In this document: positions 33,967-45,720 of the stretch, one piece after another
Layout of the letters: every line of letters starts with the position of its first letter
Numbering within the stretch: position 1 is the first letter of the stretch
Assembly (NCBI RefSeq): GCF_963583255.1
Contig: NC_084809.1
Location: 7,363,501-7,427,500, forward strand
DNA from: Pyrus communis
Taxonomy: Eukaryota; Streptophyta; Magnoliopsida; Rosales; Rosaceae
Reading direction: 5' to 3'
DNA: 64,000 nt
Notes under the pieces: generated by a model
What the model saw: the letters and a program-made list of their open reading frames with translations, nothing else
Told to the model about the DNA's origin: nothing
The model's database searches: none
Program-made: the position numbers and the translations under genes

Positions 33967-36900
33967 CTAAAAGGTGGAGCCCGAGGGCAGGTGGCTCAGC
34001 TGGCAATCGAGAGAGAGAGATTATAGGGAAGGAGAGTGGAGAGTACGTAGTAGTAGAATAGGAGCCGGGGAGTGTAAAAGGAGTGAGGAGGAAAAGACAT
34101 CAGTCAGAGTAGGTCTAAATAAAGAAGTGGCAGCTGTGTGGTACAATTTTCGTCTGCAAATCTCTCGTCTCCCTCCCTCCTTCGGAGGATTCTCTCATTT
34201 TTCTTTTTTTTTGTTATAAATTATGTTAATATTTTATATTAATAATAATAAGATAAAAAAATAAAATGTGAGATGAGAGTGAAAGGGAATGCGAATAGAA
34301 AGAGAGAATCATATTTCCTCTCCTGTATGGCTGTATCTGTCTCGATTGTTGCTGCTTGCTTGCCTGCTGTATGAGCTTTTTATTTGATATCATGGACACT
34401 GGAGACTGACACCTCTCTCTCTTGCTCTCTACATTTATTATTACTCAATCTAACTTCTTACAACATATAATATATATATAATGTATATGTATGGCACCTG
34501 CAATTACAAGACTGCTCTATTAATTTGCATTCCACAAGATTATATGTGATTTTCTAGTTTTACTAGTTACAATAAGTACATCTAATTTCGGTTATAGAAA
34601 TTCGAACTTTGACTTGGCAGGTAATCACATTATTGTTCTAACTAATTTAATTAAACTCAGCTGTACGATTTAATACTAGAACTTTTGATACATATATAAA
34701 TACATAATTGTTCATAGGACTACATATATAACTCTGTAAAATCATTAATTCAATATCCATGGGAAACAATTAGCGTACCTAGCTAGAGACCATGAAATGG
34801 ACAAAGATCGACCATCTAGAAAACTATGAACATACATATACATATCTTGACATAATAAAAAAATAGGATTGCAAATTTTGCGTGCTTCACCACACATAGT
34901 TGCCTTTCAATTCCAAGAAACGTGTAGCCAAAGTCTGTCCAGTTAAAAAGCAGAGAACTTTTCATCCCTTACCCCTACTTTCTTTGACTCCTCTAAATCC
35001 CACCCGTGCGTGTACTACTCACGTTTTCCTGCTCTAATTGGATCTTCTTTCCTTTCTATTTTCTTTTTTGGTTTTTCTTGCTATTGGAGACCCCATCATG
35101 TTCTTGTTAGTAATGGTTTCATGCTTATCATGTAATTTGTGATATTATTTTATGTTCACAAAAATATTGATCTATATCACATTGAAATCTATCATGAGCG
35201 AGATTCTGTTTTGCAAAATCAAAAAATATGTTAGCGCTCAATGTCTGCCACCGACATGCACAAAACTAGATTGCGCTCTTAAATATAAACACAACTTAAT
35301 ATAATATGTAAATTTAAATATATCAACAGACATGTCAAAACTGTGAGACAAAAAAATACAAACTTCATTACGATGGTTGTAACTTCCTTCTTAATCTTAG
35401 AAGATTATACTTATTCAAGCATATGTACCCATACACACAATATGTTTAGCAATAAGGGTGAAATTACTTTAAATTTAACATACTATAGGTTAATCAATTT
35501 TATCACTCTAGCTAGGCTCCAAAACAGTTTTCAAACATTCAAGAAAGGACAAAGCAAATAAGAATCATCAGAAGCAAACAAAGAGAAAAAGAAGTCACCA
35601 GAAGGTATTGCATTGGAAGTAGCAAGAGACAAGCACACCTCTGGAGTTGACCAGTAGACATCAGCTTGTAAACCAAACAAGCATTGGGCTCCATGTACTC
35701 TATGACATATGCAGTTGCATCAGTTGCATGCAAGGTTTTTTTTGACATGGCACTTCAACACCCATCAACTGTCAAGGGATCTCGACATCTCAACCCGCTC
35801 CTCAATCCATGCTTATCTGCCTCCCTCGTATGGAAAGTCGATTCACATCAAGCGCAAAGGTCCATTTTCTTTTTACGATTTTCTTTGAACTTTTTGCATT
35901 TTCTAGGGCATGAATTTCGACTTAAAATTCCTTTATAAGATTCTAAATCATTTTCATCCATAATTTGATAGAGTATTAGAGTCGTGAATTTCCTTGATGG
36001 ATGTGGTTTTTTATTAACCTACTAGTCTTTCGAGTTCAAATTTTTCATCTTACATTTTATTCAAGTTAAGACTTCTAAAGTGGTAAATATTGGTAATACT
36101 ATTTTTATCCAGTGCCATTTTGTTTTGTTACTTTTTAGATGTCAAAAACATAATCTTGTAAATTCCAAAAACATAAAATAATCTATAAAAAAGACCCAGC
36201 GGTAATAGATCCCTGGAATCTTGTTCTTGTGGACTTGCATAACAGATTTATAATATTAATTATAGAAAAACAGAAGATGAATTTTTGTACGTTACTGGCA
36301 TGACTATTGTTGTACTTTGAACTCCAATTTAGTCTGAATTAAGGTGGACTATAATATTCTTGCATATAGTACCAAAAAACTCCAAAAACTAAAGTGGACT
36401 CTAATATTCTTGCATATAGTACTAAAAAACACCAAAACAAAAAAGAACATTAATGGCTATGGCAGCGAAAATATAACTGCGAGACAGACGTTAGCTAGAT
36501 ATAGAAACGTAAAGTTTTATGTACAATCCAATCCAACCAGTCTCTCAGCTCCCTAAATTTTGCTATATAATTCCAATTTCCATACACTGCTAAGTGATAA
36601 AACCAAGCTTTAAAGGTCCTTATCCGAGAGAAGAAGAGGAAGAAAGGCATCCCAATAAAAATTTGAAGAAAAGTTCAGTCAAAAAAGTAGACAGAGGGAG
36701 AGGGATTGCTAGAGCTCATAAGGGCAAAAAAAGGGGAATTTAAAGCCAAAATAACCCTTTTTCGTTAGATTTGGAAAGGGAAAGAAACGAAAAGCCAAAG
36801 AAGCCAAACACAAACCTCCTACTAGTGAAAGGGACATTAAATTATTTTTGCATAGAAGAGAATTGAGAACATGACCCTTCAAAAAAGCAATTACCTTCTG

Positions 36901-37727
36901 AAGCAAAACAGTTTCTTCTCTCGAATGTAGCTAAACCAACTAGTATACCAGAATAGTGTGTTTTCCTCTGTGCGCTCAAGCTCGAATCTTTCGCTCTGTA
37001 AAAAGGTGCCACTATACTATCTAGAGGACTAGAACAAAACCCAGAACCCGTTATAATTTCTCATGTTTTCACAAATAAAGGGAAGAAAAAAAACCCATAA
37101 CCCAATTTTTAATATATTTAATTTTTAGGGGAATCATCAATTGAATTAATTTTGGTCTGGCAGGTTTTTCTAGTGTATTTATGCATATGATGCTCTTTGA
37201 CTAGACTAATATTTTCTCCATTTTGGAATAAGAACCATCAGTTTCTCAGTAAGACCTAGCCGAATTCTAACGCTGCGTACCATGCCAAAGATCTCCCAAA
37301 ATAATCAGAATTATATAATAAGCACACAATTTTTCACATATTTCACACTGCAACACAACTAGTTAATCAAAAGATTTCATGTGTTAATAGTTAATTAGCC
37401 AGAACAACAAAAAGTATGAGTGGAGTATTAACGATTGTTTAATCTTATCAGAAAACGTACCTGAAACACGTTAGCAAGGGCTGGAGCAGCCGCAAGTCGT
37501 CCGACGGAGCGAGAGGCTTCAATGGCAACTTGGGCGGCGAGGGCTTCCACAAAAGGCTCGGGCCAGACCTCGTTTACGGAACGTCGTCTGGAGGAGGATG
37601 GCCCTTCGAAATCACCACCTCTTCGTACACTGCTAGGACCAGCACTGCCGTTTCCATTTCCGTCATGGGATGAGGAGGAAGACGAAGATGATGAAGTTGA
37701 TGGAGCCGAACTGTAAGAGGTAGACAT
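31444..37727 (-). CDS. SAP: STERILE APETALA (SAP), F-box/WD40 organ-size regulator, two exons
   Basis: Exon 1 is 37727-37461 (ATG, then 89 codons ending at CAG before GTACGT). Exon 2 is 32562-31444 (after an AAG acceptor, starting VCSTWRAVSRSDLLW). The join is in phase and gives 461 residues, close to Arabidopsis SAP. The N-terminus is Ser-rich, then NEVWPEPFVEALAAQVA and the F-box-like helix region spanning the splice (ALANVFQ / VCSTWRAVS). The rest is WD40-like: CGFADGTVRLFDL, MLDGDIHVA, GVPGRAFHIWN, GGVVRVWEVERG, ending TLHLWDFGAAD. SAP is the substrate receptor of an SCF E3 ligase that removes PPD/KIX repressors and so promotes meristemoid proliferation, and it is needed for flower development. 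The 4.9-kb intron is large for this genome. Each exon alone looks like a separate gene. Confidence 0.93.
32803..32905. mobile_element. Short MITE in the SAP intron (AGGATTCTCTACC family)
   Basis: AGGATTCTCTACCTTT at the left is mirrored by AGGGTAGAGAATCCT at the right. The core TTTGAACGGTTACGGTTAA is shared with the longer member at 42609-42782, of which this looks like a deletion derivative. Confidence 0.7.
33933..33963. repeat. (GA)n microsatellite in the SAP intron
   Basis: About 15 GA units. Confidence 0.95.
34184..34312. mobile_element. MITE-like inverted repeat in the SAP intron
   Basis: GGAGGATTCTCTC at the left and GAGAGAATCAT at the right flank an AT-rich centre with TTATGTTAATATTTTATATT. 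It is a diverged relative of the AGGATTCTCT family. Confidence 0.5.
36341..36440. repeat. 50-bp tandem duplication in the SAP intron
   Basis: Units starting AAGGTGGACT (36341) and AAAGTGGACT (36391) are nearly identical (TAATATTCTTGCATATAGTA). Confidence 0.85.
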
Positions 37728-37840
37728 GAAAATGACAAAGAAAAAGGTGGGAGAAGAAGACACAAGGACAAAAAGGTAAAGGTATGGATAAAGACACAAT
37801 TCAAGCGAGGGACCCAAAAGAAGGTCTGTGTGATTATTGG

Positions 37841-37850
37841 ATATTTATAT
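37841..37850 (-). promoter_or_regulatory. TATA box of SAP
   Basis: The minus strand reads ATATAAATAT about 115 bases upstream of the SAP ATG at 37727. It is a plausible core promoter given the CT-rich sequence around it. Confidence 0.5.
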
Positions 37851-39612
37851 GCAATTTCACACTCTCTCGCTCAATAAAATAATTTAAAACATAATCAATG
37901 TTGCATCCACCTCATACATGGGAGACCATATTTCATGACGAGGGTCATTGTTGTGTGGACGTATTCGATCAGTGCAATATAAATCATTTTAGGTGCACCT
38001 CTTTTTCCAATCAAATGTGATTAATATATTTTTATCGTAATAATTTTATAATCAATGATCATAATCATTCATTTTTTTAATCAACATTTAAAGATCATTC
38101 TGCGAAAAAAAAAAATCAAAAAACGAAAAAAACAAGTTAAAGATAGTCAATCAAAAATACAGAAAGAAAAAAAAAAGAATTCGCTTGAAAAATAATAAAG
38201 TTGTCATTTATAGTGCAAATTAATGGATTGAGAGTGTTCATTTTCTTTAACAACCAAAAAGCTAATGTTAGACAATAAAAATAATGTATCATTTTAATTT
38301 TCCCTTTCCGCACTTATCTTCTTGTTTTTGTCATATATTCAATCTTCGTTAGGGGGAGAAACTTGCATCGGGAATATAGGAATGCGAAATTCACTTCACA
38401 TTCACAGTAATAAATTGATAGTGAAGATAATCAATTTATGACATAATATTATGGAAAATGAAGAACAAGATTTTCTTGTTTATTTTTGTAAGTTAATAAG
38501 GGGCCGGGTCCGACCTAATTAGAGAGGGGGTGGGAGGTTGATTTAATTTCCCGGCCTGCATAGATGGCGGTGGGGAGGGGGTGCGGTTTCTGAAACCGCA
38601 GGGTTTATGGATTAGCCCTGGATTTTTCGGGGGATTTTTGGCCCTAGCTCATGTTCAAGTAAGGTCGCATCTCCCTGTATCTGTATCAATTGCAGATGAT
38701 TGTCAAGAAAATGGGCATTGCAGTTTACAAAAACAAAAGCAACAAAACAACCTCACTCTTTCGGAAAGCAACCAAGAAATAAATTTTTTTTATTTTGTTT
38801 TTTGACTCCTGAGGATGATTTTGCAAGGAGTGCATGGTAAATAGCATTGTTATTAGGGAGTAGTAAGTAGCAACTGGCGCGGCTGTACTGGAAACCGCTG
38901 TTCATATATTAATCACTAATGTTTACCCAAAAAAAAAAAGAAGAATATTAATAACTAATAGGTCAAGTTAGTTCCAACTCCTTGATTATCGATGAACTTT
39001 ATTACGCAAATTGTTGAATTCATATTAGAAGTAAGAACTATTTATCTGTCTGAAACACGTAATAACTAATAAGAGTAATAAAACTGTCAACCAGTATTAC
39101 CGATGTGTAGAAGTTACTTTGTTATTCAAATTGTAAAATATATATAAATCTGTTTGTGCTTCATCAAATTAAACTTTAATTACGATTTCACACCCATCCT
39201 TCAAGGTGTTGCTATTTATGCTCACATATTTCTTCCTTTGATTAATTATTGTAACAACCAAATCATTAACAAACTTAGAGAGGCAAAAAAAGCATAGAAA
39301 AACATATGAAATATCAGCAAAAGAAAAGATTAGGTGACAATGATTAAACATCTAAATTGTGGGAGTTGAAAACTTAGAGTCTTCGAATCAATAGAGATTA
39401 TGGACAAGGACTCGAGGTTTGATGTTGTGAGCTTGTCAGTTTTGAACTTGTGAGGAGCCAAGAGAGGAAGGAAGATACAAGCAATTTTGGTTTTGGATGG
39501 ATTATTGTTTTGTTTGTGTTGTAGAAAAGTGAAGGTTAATTAGTTTTGTACAACAAACAAACTATCTCTTCATATTATTGAACTGTGTTTCATTGTTTCA
39601 AGTTTAAATACG
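37851..39612. other. SAP upstream region, no gene seen
   Basis: Mostly AT-rich. A locally GC-rich patch (38500-38660) contains a 17-bp perfect palindrome at 38583-38599 (GCGGTTTC-T-GAAACCGC). No coding frame is supported. Confidence 0.5.
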
Positions 39613-39734
39613 GGAATTGTTATTAGCATTTCAAAAATCTCATTTTACACTTCAAACTTTCTATATTAGAAAAGAAAAATACACTTGTGAGGAGTGTAGA
39701 ATGAGATTTTTGAAGTGCCAATAACACTTTCCTT
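39613..39734. mobile_element. About 122-bp MITE
   Basis: GGAATTGTTATTAGCATTTC and AATCTCATTTTACACT at the left are the inverse of the right end (AGTGTAGAATGAGATT, GAAGTGCCAATAAC). Flanks TTAAATA on both sides suggest a 7-8-bp target duplication, as for hAT-type MITEs. Confidence 0.75.
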
Positions 39735-41590
39735 AAATATTTCTTTTCATAATTGTGTCAAGTACATCCTCAAATATATATTTTTTCTCTTTTGGGTTGA
39801 AATATGGTAATTAGATTAGTTCAAAAAGTAAACTGCTAACTTTTAATTCATAATGATTCTTTTATGTATAAAATTACATTACTTTTTTAGTTTAAATTAA
39901 TTACATAAATTACCATGATCAACGGTATATTAATATAGTTCTCTCTCTATCCATTTTGTAATCAAATCTATTTCTTCGATCAAAGAAAACTTTTTATCCC
40001 ATAGTCAAGCCTTTATTTTAAAATCCGTTGAATAGTTTGATTGCAATATTTGCAGAATAAATTATAGGAGAAGGTAATCAACACTCGAGTAGGAGTTGAA
40101 AACTTGAAAAAGATTTTTAGATTCGAGGAAGTTGGTGCTATGATGATACAAAGTCTTATAGGTTCCAAAAAATTAAGGGAAGCGTGACATTTTGTCCGCC
40201 ATTCTCGTACTACGACCACCGCACCTCTCCTGCTCCGCATGTGCATATATTAGGAGATGATTAACATCAACGTGCCATGCACAACTTGCTTACTAACTCT
40301 TATGTAATTTTGGATATAAAAGCCATATTAATAATGTAGATCTCAAATCTCACAGCATCAACAATAAAGTAGTCAAATAAATATTCAAACTCGCAACTAA
40401 ACTCTTGTGATGAGCTATATAGGCAAAATTAAGCTCCAATAAAGTTGTCAATTAAGTAGGTAAACTTTGCCTACTCCCTCAATCTAGGCAATATTGCATA
40501 TTTCTACATGTGGAGAAAATTTTTAGTGTGCCAAGAACACGGTTAGTTACCTCAAATATCACAGTACAAGTGGTTGGAATTTTTCTTTTTCACATATTCA
40601 ACCACTTGTATTATGACATATTTATTTATAATAAAGTATTCTATGTGAGGCAAAAAAGACAAAAATAAAATATAAGTAAATATCAAAGATGAAAGAAAAT
40701 AATAAAATAGAATTTTACCTGCTTAGCCATTATAATACAATTTTGTCTATTATATTTATTTACACTATTGGAAATACTCTAACAATAATGATAACAAACT
40801 AAATCGATATCGAACATAAATTAAATATATTTTGGAAATGTATCTTTAACTTAATTTCACAAATATCATTTGCGCATATTTTTCAAAAAGTTAATATGAC
40901 AACAGTGGCGAAACATAGACTTGATTATAACTATAATTGTATTCGGTCCTCACAATCTCCTAGCGAGATCAGTCATCTTCTTAGTCTCTTTTGTTCAAAT
41001 CACTCAACAAAGCACACTTTTAGATGTTTCAAAACTATAAAATTTCTTATATAACCACGTACCTCAATTAGCTCAATTAATCAAGACATGCTCCGTTTTT
41101 TAACTACGCCCGAGGCACATCAAACAACCATATTTGCCATACACAAATTATATATCAATTGAGAAGATTTTTTATAATTTTTATTTGAGTAAAGAAAAAG
41201 AAAAGATGGGCGTGCAAAGACGCAGAGGATAAGAGCGTGGGGAAGAAGAAGAAGGAGGAGGGAAGGGTTGGGTCAAGGGGAAAGACAGGAGAGTGCTTTT
41301 TGACTAGAATGGCATGCTTATGTCTAATCATCTGGCGCAGTCTCGATGGAATATAACTGAAAGATCTTTTTTAGCAAAGTACAACTGTCTATGTCACTTG
41401 CTTCCCCCTCTGTCTGTGTCCTTCTCTCTCTCTCAACTTTTTTGGGAAGAAAAATACAGATTAAAAACAGCTGGAGTAGGAGAGAAGGCTGCTACTGCTA
41501 TTAATTTCTAGGTACTAGATACTAGGGCTATAGTAGGGTTCTTGCCACAGTCAGTCTTTAACTATCATAACCATATAGGCGGATTGTGTA
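39735..41590. other. AT-rich spacer, no gene seen
   Basis: No supported frame or element. 41390-41440 holds a short (TC) tract. Confidence 0.5.
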
Positions 41591-41795
41591 TCCTTCTGTT
41601 TAGATGTTCTTTTCATCTCTTTATATTATGCCGTCATGGTTAAATTATTTCAATATTTTATATTTCTATTACTTTTTATCTCATTATCTTTATAAAAAAA
41701 TTAATTTAAAATGTTAACGTAATTTAATCATGATTGTACAAAATAAGAAGGGATAAGAAAGACACCAAATAAGAAGGTAGACAATCTTCCTCCTA
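41591..41795. mobile_element. MITE-like inverted repeat
   Basis: TATCCTTCTGTTTAGATG... and its diverged inverse at AAGGTAGACAATCTTCC flank a centre with TATAAAAAAATTAATTTAAAATGTTAACG. The centre is shared with 42835-43045, so the two are members of one family. Confidence 0.55.
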
Positions 41796-41836
41796 AAACC
41801 ATATATCCTCACCGCTCTCTCGATCCTCAGCCACAG

Positions 41837-41945
<109 letters not shown>

Positions 41946-42023
41946 ATCACTGGCTTGGCCTGGCTTCTGCTTCCTTCTGCATGCCCATCTGCGGAAGAGC
42001 ATCCTCTCCTGAGCTCAGGATGA

Positions 42024-42187
42024 GGATCCTTCTCATTACGAAATTCGGACCGTTTAATTTTAATCCAACGATCCTAAACAGGAGATTTCTTAAAAAGTTA
42101 TAATAATTGTAACCGTTAGATTAAAATTAAACGGTTCGGATTTCGTGATCAAGAAGATCTCTATCCTATGCTCAAGAGAGGATCCTC
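42024..42187. mobile_element. MITE with GAGGATCCT ends
   Basis: GAGGATCCTTCTC, ACGAAATTCGGACCG and TTTAATTTTAATC at the left reappear inverted at the right (GATTAAAATTAAACGG, TTCGTGATC, GAGAGGATCCTC). The right arm has about 25 extra bases. Confidence 0.75.
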
Positions 42188-42608
42188 TTCCCCCATCTGC
42201 ATGCCCCTGTGCTTTCACATTTCAGAAAATTTATGCATCCTTCTGTCAACCTCATTGAAAAACTAATAAAAATAGTTTTAACATTTCAAATTTTAATGAT
42301 AAGAATAAAATAAAAAATAAAATATATATTATTAAAATTAATTTTTATACGTTAAAATATAATTTTTCGTTAAAATAAACAATATAAAATTTTTTTATTA
42401 AAATTTCCTTATAAATATGGATCTTCCATGGTTGGACCCATGTCCCCTCCTACTTTTATTATCCCCTATCATTTCGATCATCATCAATCACTGCAAGAAC
42501 AGTGACTATTAGAGCAAGTCGAACCATGGTAGATTCAACATTCTCCTCCATCCATTTCTTCAGGCCATGGCTCATGGAGTCTTTGCAGTAACCATGTTGA
42601 TTGTGAAA

Positions 42609-42782
42609 GAGGATTTTCTATCCTCTTAATCTCTCTACTTTTTTATCTCATTCTATTTGAACGGTTACGGTTAAGTCATGTCAATATTTGATATTGATTT
42701 TTTTTATAAAGATAATAAGACAAAAAACAATTTATGAGAGGAGAGGATGAAAGGAGATGAGAATAGGAGGGTAGAGAATCCT
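42609..42782. mobile_element. 174-bp MITE (AGGATTCTCTACC family, longer member)
   Basis: AGGATTTTCTATCCTC at the left pairs with AGGGTAGAGAATCCT at the right. The core TTTGAACGGTTACGGTTAAG is shared with the copy in the SAP intron. Confidence 0.72.
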
Positions 42783-42834
42783 CCTCCGATGATTGTAGCC
42801 TCAAGTTTAGATCTACGGCAGTTACTATTCATAA

Positions 42835-43045
42835 TGGATCCCATCCCATACCTTTCTCAGCCCCTTCTATTTATGCGATCACGGTTCAATCATGTCAACA
42901 TTTTATATTTTCATTATTTTTTGTCTTATTATTTTTATAAAAAAATTAATATAAAATGTTGACGTGGCTTAACCGTGACAACATGAATAAAAAAAGATAA
43001 GAAAGGTATGAGATGAGAGAGAGCAGACAATCCTTTTAAAATAGA
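42835..43045. mobile_element. MITE-like inverted repeat
   Basis: CATACCTTTCTCA pairs with TGAGATGAG/AAAGGTATG, and GATCACGGTTCAATCATGTC pairs with the later GGCTTAACCGTGACAACATG. The centre contains ATAAAAAAATTAATATAAAA. Confidence 0.65.
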
Positions 43046-43627
43046 TACTATGGTTAGGAGATGGATTGCAGATGAAAAAGGGGGATATGATGTATATGTT
43101 CGGACATAGAAGAGTGCGACGATGCATATAAGTGAAGTGGGTGTGTGAGTTATTGGAGAATTAGGACTTTTACTTTTTCACACCACCTCTAAAAGAAAAA
43201 CAAAAATACAGATGTTCCCCCCTAATGGAAACTATTAAATTTTAAAAATATATTAGGGATGCATTTTTTTCACCTCTACACGATCTTAGTTTTAATTAAT
43301 TTTTTGCAGATACGATCTTTATAGAGTGATTTAATATGAATGGTGTTGATTATAAAGACGATGTTTTATGTATAGACAACGAACAATTTTAAATAAGAAC
43401 TATAACTCATTTTTTAAGTAATCAAGTATTATTCTTCCAATTTAATCTAAAAGATAAAAATAAAACACAAAAACGATAAAGATAACAAAGCATCTTGAGA
43501 AGGAACGCCTCCTCGTTCGATGCTCATTTGTAATTTTCTTTTGTTAATGTAATAATGGTAGAATTTTATCTTTAAACGGGATGTAGGCTATATAAAGCCG
43601 AACCAACATATATCTTTATTTCTCTCT

Positions 43628-43765
43628 TGGTTTTTTTTTTTTTTTTTTGACAAATAATAAGATAATTTACACTAAATTCATTTAATTACAAAGAGCGAGA
43701 ATTAACACAAAATCTCAAGTACAAAAATAAATGTTCTTAACCAACTGAGTTATAAACCATTTGTA
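43628..43765 (-). mobile_element. SINE, minus strand, with clear pol III A box and poly-A tail
   Basis: On the minus strand: TATAACTCAGTTGGTTAAG (A-box, a close match to TRGYNNARNNGG), then GTGTTAATTCTCGC (B-box-like), and after about 60 bases a poly-A run (plus-strand T-run 43631-43648). The total of about 135 bases fits a short plant SINE. Confidence 0.75.
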
Positions 43766-43961
43766 AAGCACTTATTATTTTGAATTTCTAGTTTTTGTCA
43801 TTTCTTTTTGCCTCGCTTGATATTGACCTCATATGCGTCTCGTATTCTTTTTCAACTTACAAGAAGAGCAAGAACTATGATTTCACTTAATTTTCATGCA
43901 AACTTTTCAAGGTGCGGTTTATTGTCATGTTATTCGTTGATGCTCAAATTTAGTTCAATTA

Positions 43962-44304
43962 CCAAGATTTAAGAGAAAGGACAGGCGGAGTAGAAGGGGA
44001 GGTGGAGCCACTATTGGTGGTGCAAGAAGAGGGGAGAGGAGAGGAGGTTAATGTGTGCGGCAGCTCTCTCACAAAGGGCGAGCCCTGTGCGTGAAGAGAG
44101 AGTCGAGAAAGTTCCCTACACTTTTTGGAATGCAACAACGTGTCGTACGGTTGTAAGTCCTTCCCCTGGGCATAGGACCAACATCCCGGCCCGGCGGCCC
44201 CTCCTATTTGTGAGAGAGTTTCCGGTGGCCCTGAGAAGAGGGAGGGAGACTTGCGTGTCTTCATTTTAGACCAAAAAATTGGAAGCTCAGTGTCTAGAGA
44301 GCAT
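43962..44304. repeat. Direct repeat R1 flanking an LTR fragment
   Basis: About 343 bases similar to 45106-45433 throughout (AGATTTAAGAGAAAGGACA, CACAAAGGGCGAGCC, TGTCTAGAGAGCAT). The moderately GC-rich content gives frames, but no family is recognised and the frame is not conserved between copies. Confidence 0.8.
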
Positions 44305-44536
44305 TGCCATTGTCAGATTCCTGCTATTTCTGGTGTTTTTTTGGGTTTTTATGCGAGTACAAGATACAACTATTCGATTTCTTAAACGTGAGACAAGTCT
44401 TAGATTTTGAGATGAAATTGATTTTTAGAACCGATTGTAGCGACAAAAAATCGATCTACTTTCGTTGGATATTTTGGCTTAAATTTTTTGATTCCCAACA
44501 CTCAATTAAATGATTCAAATTGTTATGGAAAAGTCT

Positions 44537-44919
44537 TGTTGGAAAGTGGTAAGTTGTCTTTTTTGTTGGATTAAAACTTTGTATTGAAACTGTAATACAA
44601 TCGTGATATAATATGGATCCATTGTTGGTTTCCTATGATGATTCTAATAAGAGTCATTGAGATTGATCTATTATAAATAGTGACCCTTATTTTCACAATA
44701 TGCTCTGTTATTGATCCAAAGGCCTATTATTAGGAGAGAAGAAAATGTGCACGGTTTAGAGGATGCAATGGCTTCTTCTGTTTCGATTTTTACAGGTATG
44801 TTTGTCTTTCGAATTGCAAAAACGCATTTCTAGTTTGTTGATCATGTCTGGTAGTTCTATGGCTTAATCTTTGATCTTGGTTGCGGTTAGATTAATCTTA
44901 CATATGGTATCAGAGCCAT
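44537..44919 (+). mobile_element. LTR plus primer-binding site of a Copia-like retrotransposon fragment
   Basis: An LTR-like segment begins TGTTGGAAAGTGG (44537) and ends CTTACA (44902). Two bases later comes TGGTATCAGAGCCAT (44905-44919), the initiator-Met tRNA primer-binding site. It contains TATAAATAGTG near 44673 as a possible promoter. The internal region ends within about 190 bases where repeat R2 starts, so no gag-pol remains. Confidence 0.8.
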
Positions 44920-45105
44920 AGTTTATGGCCATTGAATTCGAAGGTTGTTGAAACAAATAGAGAGAAAAACATGTATGGGAAAAACTGCTGGGATTCGAAC
45001 CTATTACCTGAAATCAATTTTAATGTTTCGTTAAAATAAATTAAAATTATAAAGAGACAATTAAGTTTTCAAATTGTTGATGGATTTGTAACATGAAACT
45101 TATGA

Positions 45106-45433
45106 ACCAAGATTTAAGAGAAAGGACAAGCGGATTACGAGGAGGGAAGGAGGAGTCACTATTGTTGGTGCAAGAAGACGGGAGGAGGTTTTTGTGTGCT
45201 GCTACTCTCGCACAAAGGGCGAGCCTTGTGCGTGGAGAGAGACTTCCCTACACCTTCTGGAATGCCACCATGTTGTCCATGACCAATGACACAATGTAAT
45301 GGGTTGTAAGCCCTTCTTTTGGGCATGGGACCAACATGCTAGCCCGACCTATTTGTGAGAGTTTCCGGCAGCCCGAATCTAGAATTTCCGAGAAGAGGGA
45401 GGGAAAATTGGAGGCTCTGTGTCTAGAGAGCAT
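45106..45433. repeat. Direct repeat R2, partner of 43962-44304
   Basis: Collinear with R1 with several small indels. It abuts the truncated internal region of the Copia-like fragment, so the fragment sits between R1 and R2. Confidence 0.8.
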
Positions 45434-45720
45434 GTTTGGTGTCCGTAGACAGATTTCCACCGTTGCGGTCCAATATTACACATTCAATAATCTCACCAAT
45501 ACTGTTCACACTTGAGAGTAGTTAAAATTGTTTTACCATGAGTAAAATCCACAAAGTCCTGTGATGATTCAATGATTCACCAGAATTACCACCACAAAAC
45601 AGAAACGTTTTAGTATTTCAATATCTGCATTGACGAGAATCAATGACTAAAACGGGGAACAAGAACCGGACATTAGCATGCAAAAACCGCAGAGCAAAAT
45701 TTATGTAACTTTGCTAAGTG

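Noticed and set aside
37428..37817. Separate 129-residue gene
   Set aside because: It is SAP exon 1 extended at both ends. The real start is MSTSYSS and the frame ends at a splice donor.
43959..44264. 101-residue frame in repeat R1
   Set aside because: The frame is not conserved in R2, so it is not under coding constraint.
44905..44919. tRNA gene fragment
   Set aside because: The tRNA-complementary bases are a retrotransposon primer-binding site next to an LTR; the rest of a cloverleaf is missing.
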